The notes below the pieces were generated by a model. The model worked only from the letters and a program-made list of their open reading frames with translations, ran no database searches and was not told the DNA's origin. Positions 51,501-64,000 of a DNA stretch of 64,000 nucleotides are shown here, piece after piece. A program made the translations under genes and the position numbers. Position 1 is the first letter of the stretch; each line of letters starts with the position of its first letter. The DNA comes from Blastomussa wellsi (taxonomy: Eukaryota; Cnidaria; Anthozoa; Scleractinia; Plerogyridae): positions 22,840,831 to 22,904,830 of the forward strand of contig OX393569.1 in assembly GCA_947652115.1 (NCBI GenBank), written 5' to 3'.

Positions 51501-54500
51501 AAATTCAATGCATGCCTTTCAAACAGCAGAGCGTATCCGGGAGGTCCATCCAGACAAAGATTGGTTCCAATTGACAGGTCTTCTTCATGACCTGGGAAAA
51601 GTCATGGCGTTGTGGGGAGAGCCTCAATACTGTGTCGTAGGAGACACCTTTCCTCTTGGCTGCAAGTTTTCAGATCAAATAGTCTTCCATGAGACATTTA
51701 AAAACAATGCAGATACAAAAGTTCAAGAGTATAGGTATGTTCAAGCTTTAAGCTCTTATGTAATATTCTAAATACTAGGGACAATGCCAGTACACTGCAT
51801 CTGGTTTGCATTTTGTTCAGTATTGATTGTTTATCCTCAACCAAATGTAAAAGTACTTTAGGGATAATTTTTGTTATCCAATAAAACAGGATCCCAGCAT
51901 ATAATGGAAAAAAGCTAAGGTGACCCCTCTGCACAAGTCAGGTACAAGGATGACCCAAGGAATTACCACCCCATATCTGCATGGTCACTGGTATCTAAAG
52001 AATGGTTAATCCACAAGCAACTTAATTGCAAGTTATTTTGACAAACATAATTTGTTCTGTAAATCACAATTATCCTACTTTAACTGAGACGGGCTGTAAC
52101 CTAGTTCGCTGTCACGATTCTTGTGAATGTGGGCAGGGGCTTTGTCACTGGTTCTGTGTTTATCGACGTGGCAAAGGCTTTCAACATAGTTGATCATGTC
52201 GTTTTGCTTTGCAAATTAGAGTATTATGGTGTATGCAATGAAAGCCTTCCATGGTTTAAAGTGCCTATGAAGTAAAACTTTTTTTGGCACCATTTTGTAG
52301 TATGTTGTACCCTTATACCAAAATGACAAAAGAAATTTGGTGGAAAGGAAAGAAAATCCCTTTTTTTGCTGCTTGAAGTACATAAATAGGGGATTCCAGA
52401 GACTGGGAACAAATTGAGCGGCAACGACGTAGTTGGTGGTTCCAGTGTGCTGTGCACACATGGTTTCCTGTTGCTTTTGAGTAAACTTCTCCTAGTCAGA
52501 AGACAAAAGCTTGTATTTTCCTGGCCTAAATTTCAACTATGTATGACAGTAGCGATGAAATGCCTTCACTGGTCTGAACAGTTTCCCATTAGCAGTTCAA
52601 CACCTCTGTAATCTGCAATATGTTTCGTCCTGCAGTTTTTTTGGCTAGCTTGTTTATATTTGCAAGGTATGTTTAAGCTCTCATAACTTCGCTCTTGAAG
52701 GAGAAGGTAAGACGTTTTTCACGAAGATGTAGATAACTTGCCTTTACTATTTGTGGTGTCGAGCCCGGCTATTAAATTGATAGTGTCGCAAGATGTGGTT
52801 TCACAGATATTTGTCTTTGTCCGGAGTGTCTGGAAACTGTGGTAGCTCTACTTCAAGAAAGCTATAATTTTTTTTTAAGTTTTTTTTCTGTGTCACAGAG
52901 GGTGTGTTTCTTTTATCAAGCATTTAGTCTTCTGAGCTTGGTGTTTAGGTTTTGACCTCCTAATTTGTTCATTATGTGTTAAAGTTGGCACCATGTGATT
53001 CAATTATTGCTTACTGTTTACTTTTTTGTTATGCCGCTATTTTTTCAAATTTAGGAAGGAAATAATTTTTTCCGGGGCGAAATGCCTCTCACGCTTATAA
53101 AATCTTTGTAACATCGAGCCGTGTTGGCCCTTAAGCCTTACTTTCATGCAACTTCCAGTAATAGCCTGAATCGGTGTATTTAGCATATTTTTGTGAGATG
53201 CACAGGAATTTTGTTTTTCAAACTTCCCGGTGTATTTGAAATGCAACTTTATATTTATATACATTTTGCAGACAATATTTATATATGTCAAAAAGGAAAT
53301 TAATTTGGACAAGCCTGTGATTTATTCACATGCAGTGTTAGCGGCAGCACTTTCCTTCTCGTTGAGAACTACTAGTTTATTTTTGCAATTGAATTTTATA
53401 AAATTCAGGAGTATAATAATTGTAGCTAGCCCCAGATCACTTGGTCAGTCATTTGGTCGTTCAGTCGTAATCTTTTGAATCCTGTTGGGCATCTGCATAC
53501 GGGCTGACAAGTCAGATTGACAATGTTCTACCCCACATGGTAGGTACTTGGTGTAGTTTTTAATCATTCTTCAGCCAGTAAAGTCCGCGTGCTAATCAGT
53601 AAAGTGGAACAGCAGAATTTTGTCCGGAATTTCTTTACAGAAAATGTTCGCCGCCATCCCTTGTGAATTTTCACACTTTTTCTATGTTTTGTACTCTGAT
53701 AAAACATGGGTTTTTGACCAATCAGAGCACGCGCAGAGTCCTATCTATATTATAATTCTGTATATGCATCTACAAGGACAGGTTTCATGTTGGCCGTTAC
53801 CGGGCAGTGTTGCAACTGTTCAGTTTTTAAGTAAGCTTCAGAGACGTGTAGTAAATATTTTAATATGCTGTTTAGCAGCCGAAAAAGAAATGGTTTTCAA
53901 AGAGACAATTTATTGAGTAGTTCCAGAGAAATAGCTTTCATTTCAAAGTAAATACAGTTTCACGGCCCTTTTTGTAATTAATTGATGCAAAAATATCCAC
54001 CTGGATTTTCAGCGTCAACTTGCGTAACAACCAGAGAGAAAATATTATAGCTCTACTGAACTTTGAAAAACCTTTCCAAAAAGATGTTTTGTGATTTGAT
54101 CTGTGTAAAATTTTTTGAGAAGCTACTTTTGTGTTGTTTAACTAGCTCGAGACAGGTTTGTGCTGATTGGGCACAATTTGACAGCTCATGCAACCGGGAT
54201 TTCAAGGGGCGGCATTTTGGTAAGTCTGAAGGTCGGATACTTACCGTAACAGCTGTTATTATATGGCTGTGTCTCGCATAGACCGGTTGCAGTTTGGGTT
54301 CAGAAAGTTACAAACAAAACAGTAAAAGATGATGACGTCAGAAGCGAACAAAGGGCAATCAATGTTCGTCAGGCCGGTTGTTGCAGGCGCAGGAGCCAAT
54401 GCGTTAATTATACTTATGACATGTAATATGTAAATATTAACAAGCTGTGCTATCAAGCTAATTTTGTTTTGTCGTATCTTTTGTCATCCTTCTTCCTTTT

Positions 54501-57500
54501 CAACAAGTCTGGATGTATTTCTATTTGTTATTACATGTTATTTTGTATTGGTATGAGTAAACATATTAATCAGTTTTTGTTTTACTTTACAGCTCAAAAT
54601 ATGGTATCTATGAACCAAATTGTGGCTTGGATAATGTCACAATGTCTTGGGGACATGATGGTATGTGTTGTTGTTTTTTAATCTGTTTGTAGACAATGGA
54701 ATGGTTCATTACGCAGTTCCATTGTTGAAGCATATGCAAAGAAAAGCCATTGAGTAGTACTGTGGTGTTGTTTGTTTTTAATTAAAAGAAACGGTGACAT
54801 CAGCAATCACATCGCTGAACACTGTCAACTTGTGAGCCACAATATTGACTGGGACTCTGCTTACTGTTTAGCCTACCCTGCTAACCATTTTCACTTACTG
54901 ACTTAGGAAAGGTGGTTCAATAACTTGAACCGACTCCTCTCAACAGATCAACAACTATCGGCACCATACAAATAACTAATTCATGACATGGAGATAGCAA
55001 TTAAACCAAAGAGAACAACCTAACTTTACCAATGGATCAAAACCGACCAATCACAACAGATGACATAAGCTACTTGAGTCTTACAGCCAATAACATCACG
55101 GCTAAACTGACCAATCAGATCACATACAAAATTTACCACATTTGACTGACGAACAACTCTTCACATGACTCTGATGATGACTTCTGCCCAGGCCCTTGCC
55201 ACGCAAGATGGTATGGGCCAGATATGGCCCAACTATGCAGGGCTTCTGATAATTCGCATGAAAAAAAAAATTAGCTGAGAAAATGGCGGATTTTGTAGAA
55301 ATTTCACTGGTTACTAAGTTTCACAAGCCATTTAAATTTAAATGTCAAGTCATATCTGGCATGACGCCTTATCTATGCAAAGTTGTATGCTAATGAGGAA
55401 AAATGTAAACAATAAGTCAGCAAAGGTTCTCCTAAATGTCCTAGCAACAAGATAATGATCATGCATCAACCGGTTGTCGGAATGTCAGTCACTGTCACCA
55501 ACAACAGTCCTTCTCAGGACTACCCTTACCGTACGATCAAACTACACAATTGACTGTTACCTTCAGGTTCAAACCATTTACTGTATGGTATAATTTCATA
55601 TGTTTTGCGTCGCAAAGCAATATTTACATTGAAAATGTTTACCTCATAGAATACATGTACCAAGTTCTCACTGGAAATAAATGCAACCTACCTAAAGAGG
55701 TGAAATACTGTCACTAAACTAGAGAGAGAGTCTTGAACATCAAAATTCCCATCATGATCATCATTATCATCATCATCATTATTATAATCATAGGTTTGTA
55801 ACTTTATTTACCCTCAGGTTGGCCAATCCAATCCATGAATCTCATTGAAAATAACTAGTACAGAATATGTCTTGTTTCAACCTGATTATGCAAATAAATT
55901 TTCAACCATTTGAAGTTGGTTTGTAAACTTTCTGTGTTCTGAGAATTGAAGGTCTCCCAAATTATGCAAAAGTGCTGTTTGTTGCTTATAAAGTGTCCTA
56001 AAACTAGGGTTCTTACCTCCTGTATAGATAATCAAAATTAAATCATTTTTAGGCACTCTACATGATAAGATATCACTCATTCTTCCCCTGGCATTGCAGT
56101 GGAGATTATAATTACCTGTGCAGTGAGGAAGATATGGAAATGTTAACATGGGTCAAAGAATTCAAGTAAGTGATACAATGTAGGATAAAAATGAGCACCA
56201 CACAAAAAAGCCCAAGCATGTTCTTAACATTCACCCAGATACCACAATATGTCAGCACTGGTGACATCTGTCTTCCCACTAAATATAATTACCCTACACA
56301 CATTCAGCAGGAGGTGCAGTGGCCTAATGGTCAGTGCACTGGATCTGGATCAGGTGGTGCGAGTTCAAGCCCTGTGAGTCAGGGCACTGTGTTGTGTTCT
56401 TGGGCAAGACACTTTCACTGTGCCTGATCTCTTCACCCAGGTGTATAAATGGGACTTGTTAAAGCGTACCTGCGATGGACTAGCATCTCATCCAGGAAGA
56501 GGATAGGAATACCTTCAGTCACTTCATGCTACAGATACCGGGATAAGTTCTGGCCTGATGAGCCACTAGGGTTGTATGTAGACTTTACCCTTTCACATGT
56601 TTGGTGGCACTACATTGGACATGCATTGACTTTTAGATGGCTAAGGACTCTTGGGGTCATACAAAGAAGTTTTTCCTTAATCTGTCCGCGTAACATGTAC
56701 AAGAAAATCGTGGCGCATCTTGGTGAGTCGCAGCACTTGTTTACAAAATTCCAAGGCCTTGTTTTTCATTCTGAACCCAGAAAATTCCCTCTTTGTGGCG
56801 AAATATGAAAAGTAAAAACACTGATCAATTTATAAGCGTCTCTAAAGACAAAAATCATGGAGCAAAGGGTGCTAAAACCTTGCTTGCAAAGGAGTCATTC
56901 TTAATTCGAGACACACTGTTTTTATGTGTTTGGCTTCCAATCACAGACTTGAAAAGGGCCTTAATGCGGCTTCCCAAGACTTCTCAATACACTCGATACA
57001 CGCACTTGGTGTCATCTGATATGTATCTTGCAGAGATTTTACTTCTTCATTGTTTATTTAGCCGCTTTGTTTTCAATGCTGTCCATTTATTTATAAACGC
57101 GGCGCTCCCTTGTGAAACTGTTGTGATTGACACATTTTTCACATTTAATTATTCTTGGTGAAAGATAAAAATTTTCACCTGCCGGTTTGACCGTCCCTGT
57201 TATAAATGTGGTGCGCACGCGTGATATGCAATCCGCTGGCCAGTCACTGTCAAGATTAGTGTTGTGGGCATCTCTTTGGCCCGCAATTAGACGATGTATA
57301 CAAGAGGCAATTTCATTGGTTATCGAAAGTACCCCAATTCTGATTGGTGTGAAATGTATACATCACTCGTCCATCCATCCTTTGATCCACTCACTGACTA
57401 GCCACATACGTCCACATGCCACAAAACAGTACATTTTCCCATTTTTCTAAAAATGTGTCTTACAGGTTTTTATTTTATTTTGCATGAATGTTTAAAAAGC

Positions 57501-58125
57501 CAATAACTAATTTCTGAAATTTTGAGGTGGGGTCGTACGGGTAGATTTTGAGAAAAACGTCATTTAAAGTATTAGTACCCACTTCCCTTTTTGCAACCTT
57601 CTTGGCACTCAGTTGCTCATTTTGGCTGTCGTATATGATTGTACGCTATAATAAATAATATTAAGAGAAAGATAAAACATTTCTGAGTATTTAAAAAAAG
57701 ACTCAAAAGTTGGGTTTACCTCGGTGTAAGAACCTGCGACTGTTTTCTTTGTTTTTGAGCTATTGTTTTTCTGTTCCATATTGTTTTGAGTTCTTTGTTA
57801 TCTTGTACGTCCTTTGTTTTACGTCACTCGTGAGTTTCACAGGTTTTTACACCGAGGATGAGCCCAAAAGTTTGGCTAATTTACTCCCTCAAAACTGTAG
57901 TAAGGTACCTTCACAGGTTTTTTGGGTGTGGATGTGTGCTCTATAATCTCTTGCCTCATGAAACTGCAAAGATTTCCTCAATTATTCTAACTTACTTTAC
58001 TGTGATATATTTATAGCAAATTTGACCTTTACTCCAAGTCTGATGCTGTGCCAGATGTCGAGGCTGTATCACCATACTATGACGAACTGATAGCTAAGTA
58101 TTGTCCTGGAGAGCTCTGTTGGTAA
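48504..58125 (+). CDS. MIOX: myo-Inositol oxygenase
   Basis: Di-iron enzyme that cleaves myo-inositol with O2 to D-glucuronate, the first step of inositol catabolism; cytosolic. Exons: 48504-48527, 49988-50182, 51397-51734, 54593-54660, 55650-55699, 56053-56165, 58017-58125; 897 bases, 298 aa, all GT-AG and in phase. All metal ligands of the family are visible: H112 (HAFQTAE), H137-D138 (LLHDLGK), H207 (SWGHDEY), H233 (YHSFFPWH) and D266 (FDLYSK). [12 protein letters not shown] and the C-terminal YCPGELCW are also typical. The first exon (8 codons, MRPRPSES) was chosen because it ends at GTAAGT in phase with exon 2; family N termini vary, so this is the least certain part. Human MIOX is 285 aa. 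Confidence 0.93.
48987..49058 (+). repeat. SINE 3' fragment
   Basis: CATGCTACAGAAACCAGGAT, then AACTCCGGCCTTATGG and CTTGTATACAGACTT match the 3' end of the SINE copies at 30166 and 56310. Confidence 0.7.
49165..49890. repeat. Foldback element carrying a nested insertion
   Basis: The outer sequence (GACAGTGTTTCATTGG at 49201 and its reverse near 49730, with GATCGGGTATCCAAAC to the right) belongs to the same family as 26190-26612. It is split by the 418-base element at 49231-49648. Confidence 0.75.
49231..49648. mobile_element. Small TIR element with 9-bp target duplication
   Basis: The ends are CCGGGGGGGGTACTCCC and, reversed, CCCGGGGGGGTACTCCC. CCAAACACC is duplicated at 49222-49230 and 49649-49657. 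The interior repeats ACCCTATTTAAGG several times and has no coding content. A 9-base duplication is typical of Mutator-like elements, so a MULE-type MITE is likely. Confidence 0.85.
50215..50690 (+). repeat. Dispersed repeat, relative of 30690-31050, with (TA)n
   Basis: Matches the 30.7-kb copy at TTGACCTTTGTTCCACTTC, CTACCCTTGGCTAC and the A/G-rich tail. A run of about 11 TA units (50460-50481) is inserted after CTAC. Located in MIOX intron 2. Confidence 0.7.
51121..51321. repeat. 201-bp near-perfect palindrome
   Basis: Arms 51121-51218 and 51224-51321 (98 bases each) are reverse complements with about one mismatch, around the 5-base loop GCGAA. The two opposite-strand open frames here with matching protein sequence are a direct consequence. 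It lies 76 bases before MIOX exon 3. Confidence 0.95.
51900..52262 (+). mobile_element. LINE reverse transcriptase fragment
   Basis: Translation gives KVTPLHKSG at the left and [18 protein letters not shown] then LEYYGV at the right, the typical non-LTR RT block, with stops and shifts between. It is a dead copy in MIOX intron 3. Confidence 0.7.
52263..54592. other. MIOX intron 3 remainder, nothing recognised
   Basis: About 2.3 kb of AT-rich sequence. A short relative of the 30690 repeat lies in reverse orientation at 54290-54410. The short open frames show no domain and are not called. Confidence 0.5.
55238..55312 (+). repeat. Left-end fragment of the 9591-10356 transposon family
   Basis: CAGGGCTTCTGATAATTCG followed by ATGGCGGATTTTGTAG matches the first 90 bases of the nested element at 9591. 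The right end is not found nearby. Confidence 0.7.
56310..56592 (+). repeat. tRNA-like SINE copy
   Basis: GTGGCCTAATGGTCAGTGCA, GCGAGTTCAAGCCC, GTGTTGTGTTCTTGGGCAAG, CCAGGTGTATAAATGGGA and GGACTAGCATCTCATCCAG appear in the family order. Located in MIOX intron 6. Confidence 0.8.
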
Positions 58126-58941
58126 AAAGGCTACTGCAAAGAACATCAATGCTTCGTGCCTCTAATGTCTTGCATACAAAGGAAATACATTCACTTAATG
58201 TATACATGTAAAATAGAGATACATAGATACAGATACACTAAGATTTCAACTGACTAAGTTGTTAAGTCTGATTTCTTTTTCTTTTTTTTTTTTCATTTTT
58301 TCGAGGGTTATTACCTTAATCCATAAACAATGAAAAATATTGAAATTAAACTAGTTTAAAATCAATTGACATGAAATTTATTTTGAGCTGCGACATTGAT
58401 ATCAATTTGTATGTTGATAATTAAAGAATATGTAGATAAGGGAGGTGTTTATCGCTTCTACTTTTCAATTAACATTGGTTTGGCTGGACCCAGCAGAATT
58501 TCCCTAGTACATGTATCAATATAATATAATGTAAGATATTTTTCGCCACGAACCAACAAATGCATGGAGTGAATTAAAAACTTAATTGATCGTCTTTTAT
58601 CCCAGCTAGATCCTTCAAACTTGGTGAATGCAATTTCCTGCCTAGTATTTTAACGATGCGATTCATAAATTGCGCAAACGTAAATTTTTAAGAAACGTAA
58701 ATTTAAAAAAGGTTATTTCTCATCAGATTCCCATACAAACACTGTAATTTCTGACCGCTTTGCCTACCCGTCAAGTTGGCGCCGGTGCTGATTTCCTTTT
58801 CGTAAACAAGCGATGCCATAATTGGTAACCTAGCTTTTCGGAATGGACGATGCTATATTTGCTCTGGACTTGCCCCAAGTCGCTCGTGTTTTCTTTGTAT
58901 CGAAAGACATGGTAGGGTTATTTGAAGACCCCGGCCATTTC

Positions 58942-59007
58942 AGACCCCGCGCGTCCTCCGCGTAGCGAATCAAAAGACCCCGCGCGTCCTCCGCGTAGCG
59001 AATCAAA
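58942..59007 (+). repeat. 33-bp tandem duplication
   Basis: AGACCCCGCGCGTCCTCCGC and the following GTAGCGAATCAAA occur twice in a row (58942-58974 and 58975-59007). The pair is flanked by an inverted repeat of the CAAGTCGCTCG type (about 58870 and 59020). Confidence 0.9.
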
Positions 59008-59580
59008 CGAGCGACTTGGAGCAAGTCTATATCTGCTACAGCTTAGGTCTGGACTACCTGGACTATAATTTGGTGATAGATAATTTGGTAAAAGACTAAT
59101 AAACACTCTCAAATTGCTTAATTGCTCACTTTCTAACTGTTTTACTTGCGGTTAGCTTTTAGTTGTTGGCTGGGGCAATAGTAAAGTAAAATAGATTAGG
59201 AAAGTAATTTTTCATAATTAAAAATTTTTGCAAGAATTTGGCGGATCAGCCTGGTACTGTAGTGGTGAGATAAGAATGTAGGCATGTCAGAGGTTCGAAT
59301 CTGGTCATTGACGTACAATTTTTCTTTCTTTCTTGTGGGAAAAAAATCGATGATAACCAAAAATATTATAAGTGTCGATAAAATGGCATCGCTTGTTTAC
59401 GAAAGGGAAACGTGGGGCGCCGGTAGAAAACTGTGATAATGCCTGTTACAAGTTAAGGTATCCAGGTGGTATGTGATACTCGCAGGCCTGGTAGTCGTCT
59501 TTAATGAATTGATTGTGTCCTTTTCAAGGGTGTTTTGTTGCTATAGGGGTGCCATTTAGCAATAATAATTGTATTGCTCT

Positions 59581-59869
59581 ATACCTGCCAACATTTTCTT
59601 ATCCAAAGATATGAGACGTTGTATTGTACCCCCGAGGAGCCTGGATTCCCAAGATGTTACGATGATTTTCGTACATTTCAGAATATAAAAGTTTTCGTTT
59701 CTCGCATTGTTTGGAGTTTACATGTTTGTTAAAATATGTCCTTTAGAGCGATCACAGTTCACATTTTCCATACAGGCGTGAGAATTTGGTTCGTAGGCGC
59801 GAGATCGAAGTTTTCAGCCCGTAGACGCGATCAAGACTCGCGTCTAAAGGCGTGATAGTTGGCAGGTAT
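59581..59869. mobile_element. Small TIR element
   Basis: ATACCTGCCAAC at the left and its exact reverse complement GTTGGCAGGTAT at the right bracket 289 bases with internal GCGTGAGA/GACGCGA-type inverted motifs and no coding content. Confidence 0.6.
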
Positions 59870-62519
59870 ACTGTCGGCTGATAGCTGACGAGGGGCAAAT
59901 CTCTTAGCCAACTGAGCCTAGAACCTAGTGACTGTTCTAGTAAATAAAGAATATTGATAAAGCAGTTTTTACCAGTTAGTGCATCACCATGTAGTGTGTG
60001 CTGCAGAAGCCTGCTATGATCAGTAGAAGCGCAGCTGTGTTTTATTGGAAATCCGCAGATCTGACTGGTTCTCCCACTGTTCTCTGTTCGCCACTGAATA
60101 GAAAACGATCGTGCGCTTCGCTCTTTAAAAGGCTCGATTTTAGTGATTTGATGGGCTAAAAGTACATATAATGGTAGTTTTTGGATCGCAAACCTTTTGA
60201 GGCTACTCGCCCTTGATTTCTATAAGTGATAGTGAACTCGGCTGTGCCTCGTTTACTCTAAGATGTCATTTCCTGCCTTTTAGGATCAGAGTAATGCTGC
60301 CACAGAAAAACGGAAAAGAATCGTGCTAAAAGGAGGCTAAACAGCGAAAACATTGTCTTTCTTTGGCTAGGGAGAGTTCAGTTTCCAAAATCGGGAGAAT
60401 TTTAAGCGAGAACGGGAGGCCGGAAATATTCGCCGAAAACGGGCGGTATCTGGCCAAAACGGGAGGGTTGGAATCTCTGGGCGTGAAGCCCAGAGGTTGC
60501 TGAAACCAATAGCAATCAAGTCTAGTTTTAGAAATTCTGTTATCTGACTTTTGATGAGTTTTTGTGTAATATTATTTGGCTTCATTACTGACCATAATAC
60601 CAGGGGTGCATGTATCCCATCAGTTTCCAGTAGGTGGTCAAAGGCCACAGTAATTTGTAGACTACATACACAGTGATTGCTTGTACACTCGAAAGAATAG
60701 GCTTTAGATAATTTTGTTTCAATAAAGCATTTTGGAGCAAGTATTTGTGTTTACATGTTTCATCCTGCTGCACTTGCTTTTGAACTCTTTTCCCGCCATA
60801 GCGATCCGGCGTGCAATTTCCGGTAACCAAGGGCCCTGGGAACTAATAAGTCGATTTTGGGAATTTTGGGGGTAGCCTTAGGGGTAGCCGGGCAGCCTTG
60901 GGTTTCGCCTTGGCTAGCCTTAACCTTCCGTGAGTGCTCACAGAATTCGCAGATTTTCCATTTCCCTCTTTAAAGGGTCTGTTTACAGCTTCAGGCTAAT
61001 TTCTTCGGGTCATCAAAAGCGTTGCGTGAAATCCCGCCTTTGAACGTTTTCCCTCTTCCCTGGCCCGCTCCCCTCTCCTCAAAGGAAAACGAGTGGCACC
61101 TCCAGTCGGTCCCGTCTTCCATTTCGTTTTTCGTAATTTGTGCCTTGTCATCTGCAGAACCTTGCTGAATATTTTAATTTCCAGTATCAGAGCCTGGAGC
61201 AGTACGTCATTGTTACACAATACAGCTCTCTAATGTGATCTGAATCTGCTGACGCAGAAAATTTTCTAAGTCGCGTGGTATTTGCTCGAGAATACAGCTG
61301 AATACAGTGAAAGCTCGTACTCTTGGTAAGTGAATTCTGTGTTTTCGAGTTAAACTATTTGCTGTCTCCATGTAGCATCATGCAGCTATTGTTTTTACCT
61401 CGCACCAGCTGCCACGCATGGAGAAATGACTATCATGCGCCGTTTGATCCGGGCTTAGCAAGCGCGCAGTTGAGAATTTCCCTATGTCTGAGACATTTTA
61501 TAATTTTAAACCCATATAAAGCTTTAACAGGATCAGAACAGTACGCGGGAATCCTCTCCGACACTTACACTGTTACAGTAACATTATTTCATATTCATAC
61601 TCAAGCTTTATCTGGCTTTATGCAGTGTATAAACTAGCTGTCAACAATTTCGGAATTTCATTTTGGTTTCTGTGATGAATTAACCTCCAGTTGCATGACA
61701 GTTAGCAATAGTCAGCTGATAACATAATAATGTGCCAGGCTATTTATGTTTACTCTATTTGTTTCCAACCCCCTTTTATTTTTAACAACCAAGGTGCATG
61801 AAATAGAGGGAGTTTCAATTGAGTGTTGTAAAACCAAAAACCAATTGAAAGTTATCATTCTGGCTGAAATATCACAAAGGACAAAGAAAATCCAGTGATC
61901 CAATCAAAACACATAACTGACACAGCGTGGGAAAACTTGCATGTCATTATATTGAGTCATTATTAGTTTTTATTTATTTCTGATTGGTTGAAAAAGTGGC
62001 ATGAGATTTTTAAACCAATAACTGAGCATGGTAATGCAAACCAAAAGGAATTAGCTAATTACTTTTGACACTCAATTGAGAACCCTTCTGGCTGATATAG
62101 TTGCATATACACTGTACTGTCCTGCAGAGGCTATACTTCAAAATTTCCTAAAAGACGCAACAGATCTTGTGTACTTCTGGCACCTTTTGACCAACTGTCA
62201 GTTGAAACTATCACCGAGTGTTGGTTAGGATATTGTCTGATACTCCATCAACCAGGTTGACTGATACTTGGCCGACATGTGAAATGGTATTATTGCCCCA
62301 AGGAGGCGTTCGTTGAAGGTTGCGCGTATATATATACTTACAGTGTATATATACAGTACGTATACCAGAAAAAAATGTTGATTTGTCTGAGCAGGGCTTA
62401 ACAGACTAATCCGGTAATTTTATATTATTAAGAAGACTTTAATACATTTTTATTTCTTAAGTTTTAGTTAGCTTAAATACACGACCCCATAAGCGGCAAC
62501 GCTTTAATCACCACCATGG

Positions 62520-62640
62520 TGAAATAAAAGTTATTGTGTGGTTCCGGAGGGAATTGGAAATTCCAGAGGGGGGTCAAAGGCCCAGGAAATTCCTTAGGGG
62601 ATAGGGGGTTGTCGGTGAAATTACATTTCCAGATGGTCAA
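62520..62640 (+). repeat. Repeat end with GGAAATTCC motifs
   Basis: GTGGTTCCGGAGGGAATTGG and AAATTCCAGAGGGGGGTC resemble 63355-63535. Probably one end of a dispersed element family. Confidence 0.5.
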
Positions 62641-63354
62641 GATCGATACAGTGCAACCTCAATTCAATATCGTTTCTTGCCTACTGTGCAGAGATTTCAA
62701 ATGGTCAAAATAGTGACCTTTTTGGTTTTTGATACACAATCGTAATACATTTAAAACAGGTTTCCTTTGTCCTGAAAGCGAATTGGAAGCAAAAAAGTTC
62801 ACATAAATCCTCCATTTTGTTTGTAGATGACCATAGATGCAACACTTGTTACCAGTCTACCGACTGTCACATGTTTTTGACCGCAATGCACTGGTGACTA
62901 GCCTTGTTTGTTTCTCACCTTCGAACAAAAGAAAGTCATTCTTATAAGCGAAAAGTTTCATCTTTGATAGTGATGAAAGTGATGTTATGATTTCAGGAAT
63001 CCATGAATATCTCGTTCTTGTTATTTCTAGCTATTCGTCTGTAATTTGCCTCTTAAATTCAGCTTTCTTAGTGATCATGTTTGTGATTTTGTGATCATGT
63101 TTGCGGTAACTGTTATCAATCAACGTTCATGGACGAAAGCTTACAAGCAGTTTTCTACCAAACGGAATGAAAAGGGATGGATGATTATGCATCAAGGTAA
63201 TTAAACAAGTGGTTACCAAATATTTTGTCTGATTTAGTTGAGGAAATCTCTGTATTGTCTTTAACAATTTATTTCGTTTTCAAACCTGTTCCGATCGATC
63301 GTTTATCCACAACAGTCATGTTTACAAGAGAAAGTGGCTTAAAATTGAGAACAT

Positions 63355-63565
63355 TTGCACAATTTCTGTTCAAGAGGTTATTTTCCAGAGGGTGTAGGGG
63401 GTATGCAAAATGCGTTTGGAAATTCCGGAGGGGTGGGGTTTACTTTTTTTTGCAAAAATGGAAATTCCAGAGAGGTGGGGGGGTCTTACTTGAAATTCCC
63501 TCCGTGGTGGGGGTATGGATATTTTCTGGAACCACACATTGTATTGTATTGTATTGTATTATATC
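63355..63565 (+). repeat. GGAAATTCC-rich repeat followed by (TGTAT)n
   Basis: Repeated GGAAATTCCRGAGRGGTGGGG-type segments up to TATGGATATTTTCTGGAACC, then about five ATTGT/TGTAT units (63539-63562). A weaker relative (GGGGAGTATGGATGTTTTCT) lies at 26940-27095. Confidence 0.6.
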
Positions 63566-64000
63566 CCTGAATGCCTGAATGGAGTAATCAGGTAATGATG
63601 ATGTTTCATCACTAAACAACCGGAGGTATGAAATTGGTAATGTGACGTCGTAACATGAAATGCCCAATGGGAGTACTGGTATTGTTGCATCACAATAACC
63701 GGGGGGAAACCAGGCTAGTGTGGTAGTTTTCAGACACACATTGAGCAACTTCAAGTAGTTTGTTTGCTTACGTGTGTTCAGAGAGCTGGTTTGGGCGGTT
63801 ATGTTTGCTGTACTTGCATTCAGTGACATCAGCTATACATTGATAGACTAGCTGAACTCTTAACATTTCACAAGGTCTTGAAGGTAAAAGGTACAGGATT
63901 TATTGGACCGAGAATGAGTACAAACATATATTCAAATTTGTCTCCAAACTACAATAAGTGACAAAAGTAGTTGACACATTGACTAAACATGGCATTTTTT

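Larger units (their letters stand above)
58126..64000. other. Gene-poor right end
   Basis: No exon chain or recognisable protein domain was found. Contents are the repeats listed separately at 58942, 59581, 62520 and 63355, a tRNA-like remnant near 59236-59312 with GGTTCGAATC, and a donor-like TTG|GTAAGTG at 61324 that could end a 5'UTR exon of a gene beyond the window. Confidence 0.45.

Noticed and set aside
59236..59312. tRNA gene candidate with GGTTCGAATC
   Set aside because: No convincing cloverleaf or anticodon arm; more likely a tRNA-like SINE remnant.

Overview
This is a eukaryotic nuclear window: spliced genes with GT-AG introns, long introns packed with transposons, simple repeats and foldback elements, and no bacterial-style operons. 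The protein matches (rabaptin, TANGO2, CaM-kinase kinase, myo-inositol oxygenase), the tyrosine-recombinase retrotransposon and the repeat style suggest an anthozoan cnidarian, probably a stony coral. The genus cannot be read from the sequence.

Four host genes were assembled exon by exon from splice sites, reading phase and remembered family sequence. (1) The 5' half of a rabaptin (Rab5 effector) gene runs on the minus strand from 15327 down to 6095 and continues past the left edge. (2) A complete TANGO2 gene lies on the plus strand, 16470-21308 (4 exons, 379 aa). (3) A complete CaM-kinase kinase gene lies on the minus strand, 43351-22669 (18 coding exons, 517 aa), with probable 5'UTR exons near 46.3 and 47.05 kb. 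(4) A complete myo-inositol oxygenase gene lies on the plus strand, 48504-58125 (7 exons, 298 aa). Rabaptin/TANGO2 and CAMKK/MIOX are head-to-head pairs; TANGO2 and CAMKK are tail-to-tail. The genes have unrelated jobs (endosome fusion, lipid/Golgi homeostasis, calcium signalling, inositol breakdown), so this is ordinary gene packing, not a pathway cluster.

The left 6 kb holds a nearly intact tyrosine-recombinase retrotransposon (Ngaro/PAT-like, 788-5982) inserted antisense in a rabaptin intron. It has the full split-direct-repeat structure, gag, RT-RNase H and a recombinase. The recombinase appears to be joined to RT by a phase-compatible spliceosomal intron and carries one frameshift in a homopolymer run.

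The introns hold LINE RT fragments, one of them split by a 766-bp DNA transposon; at least seven tRNA-like SINE pieces; a Tc1-like TIR pair that brackets the CAMKK start-codon exon; a 1.9-kb TIR element; a MULE-like element with a 9-bp target duplication nested in a foldback element; a 201-bp near-perfect palindrome; and an array of exactly nine 88-bp repeats. From 58126 to the right end only repeats are seen.
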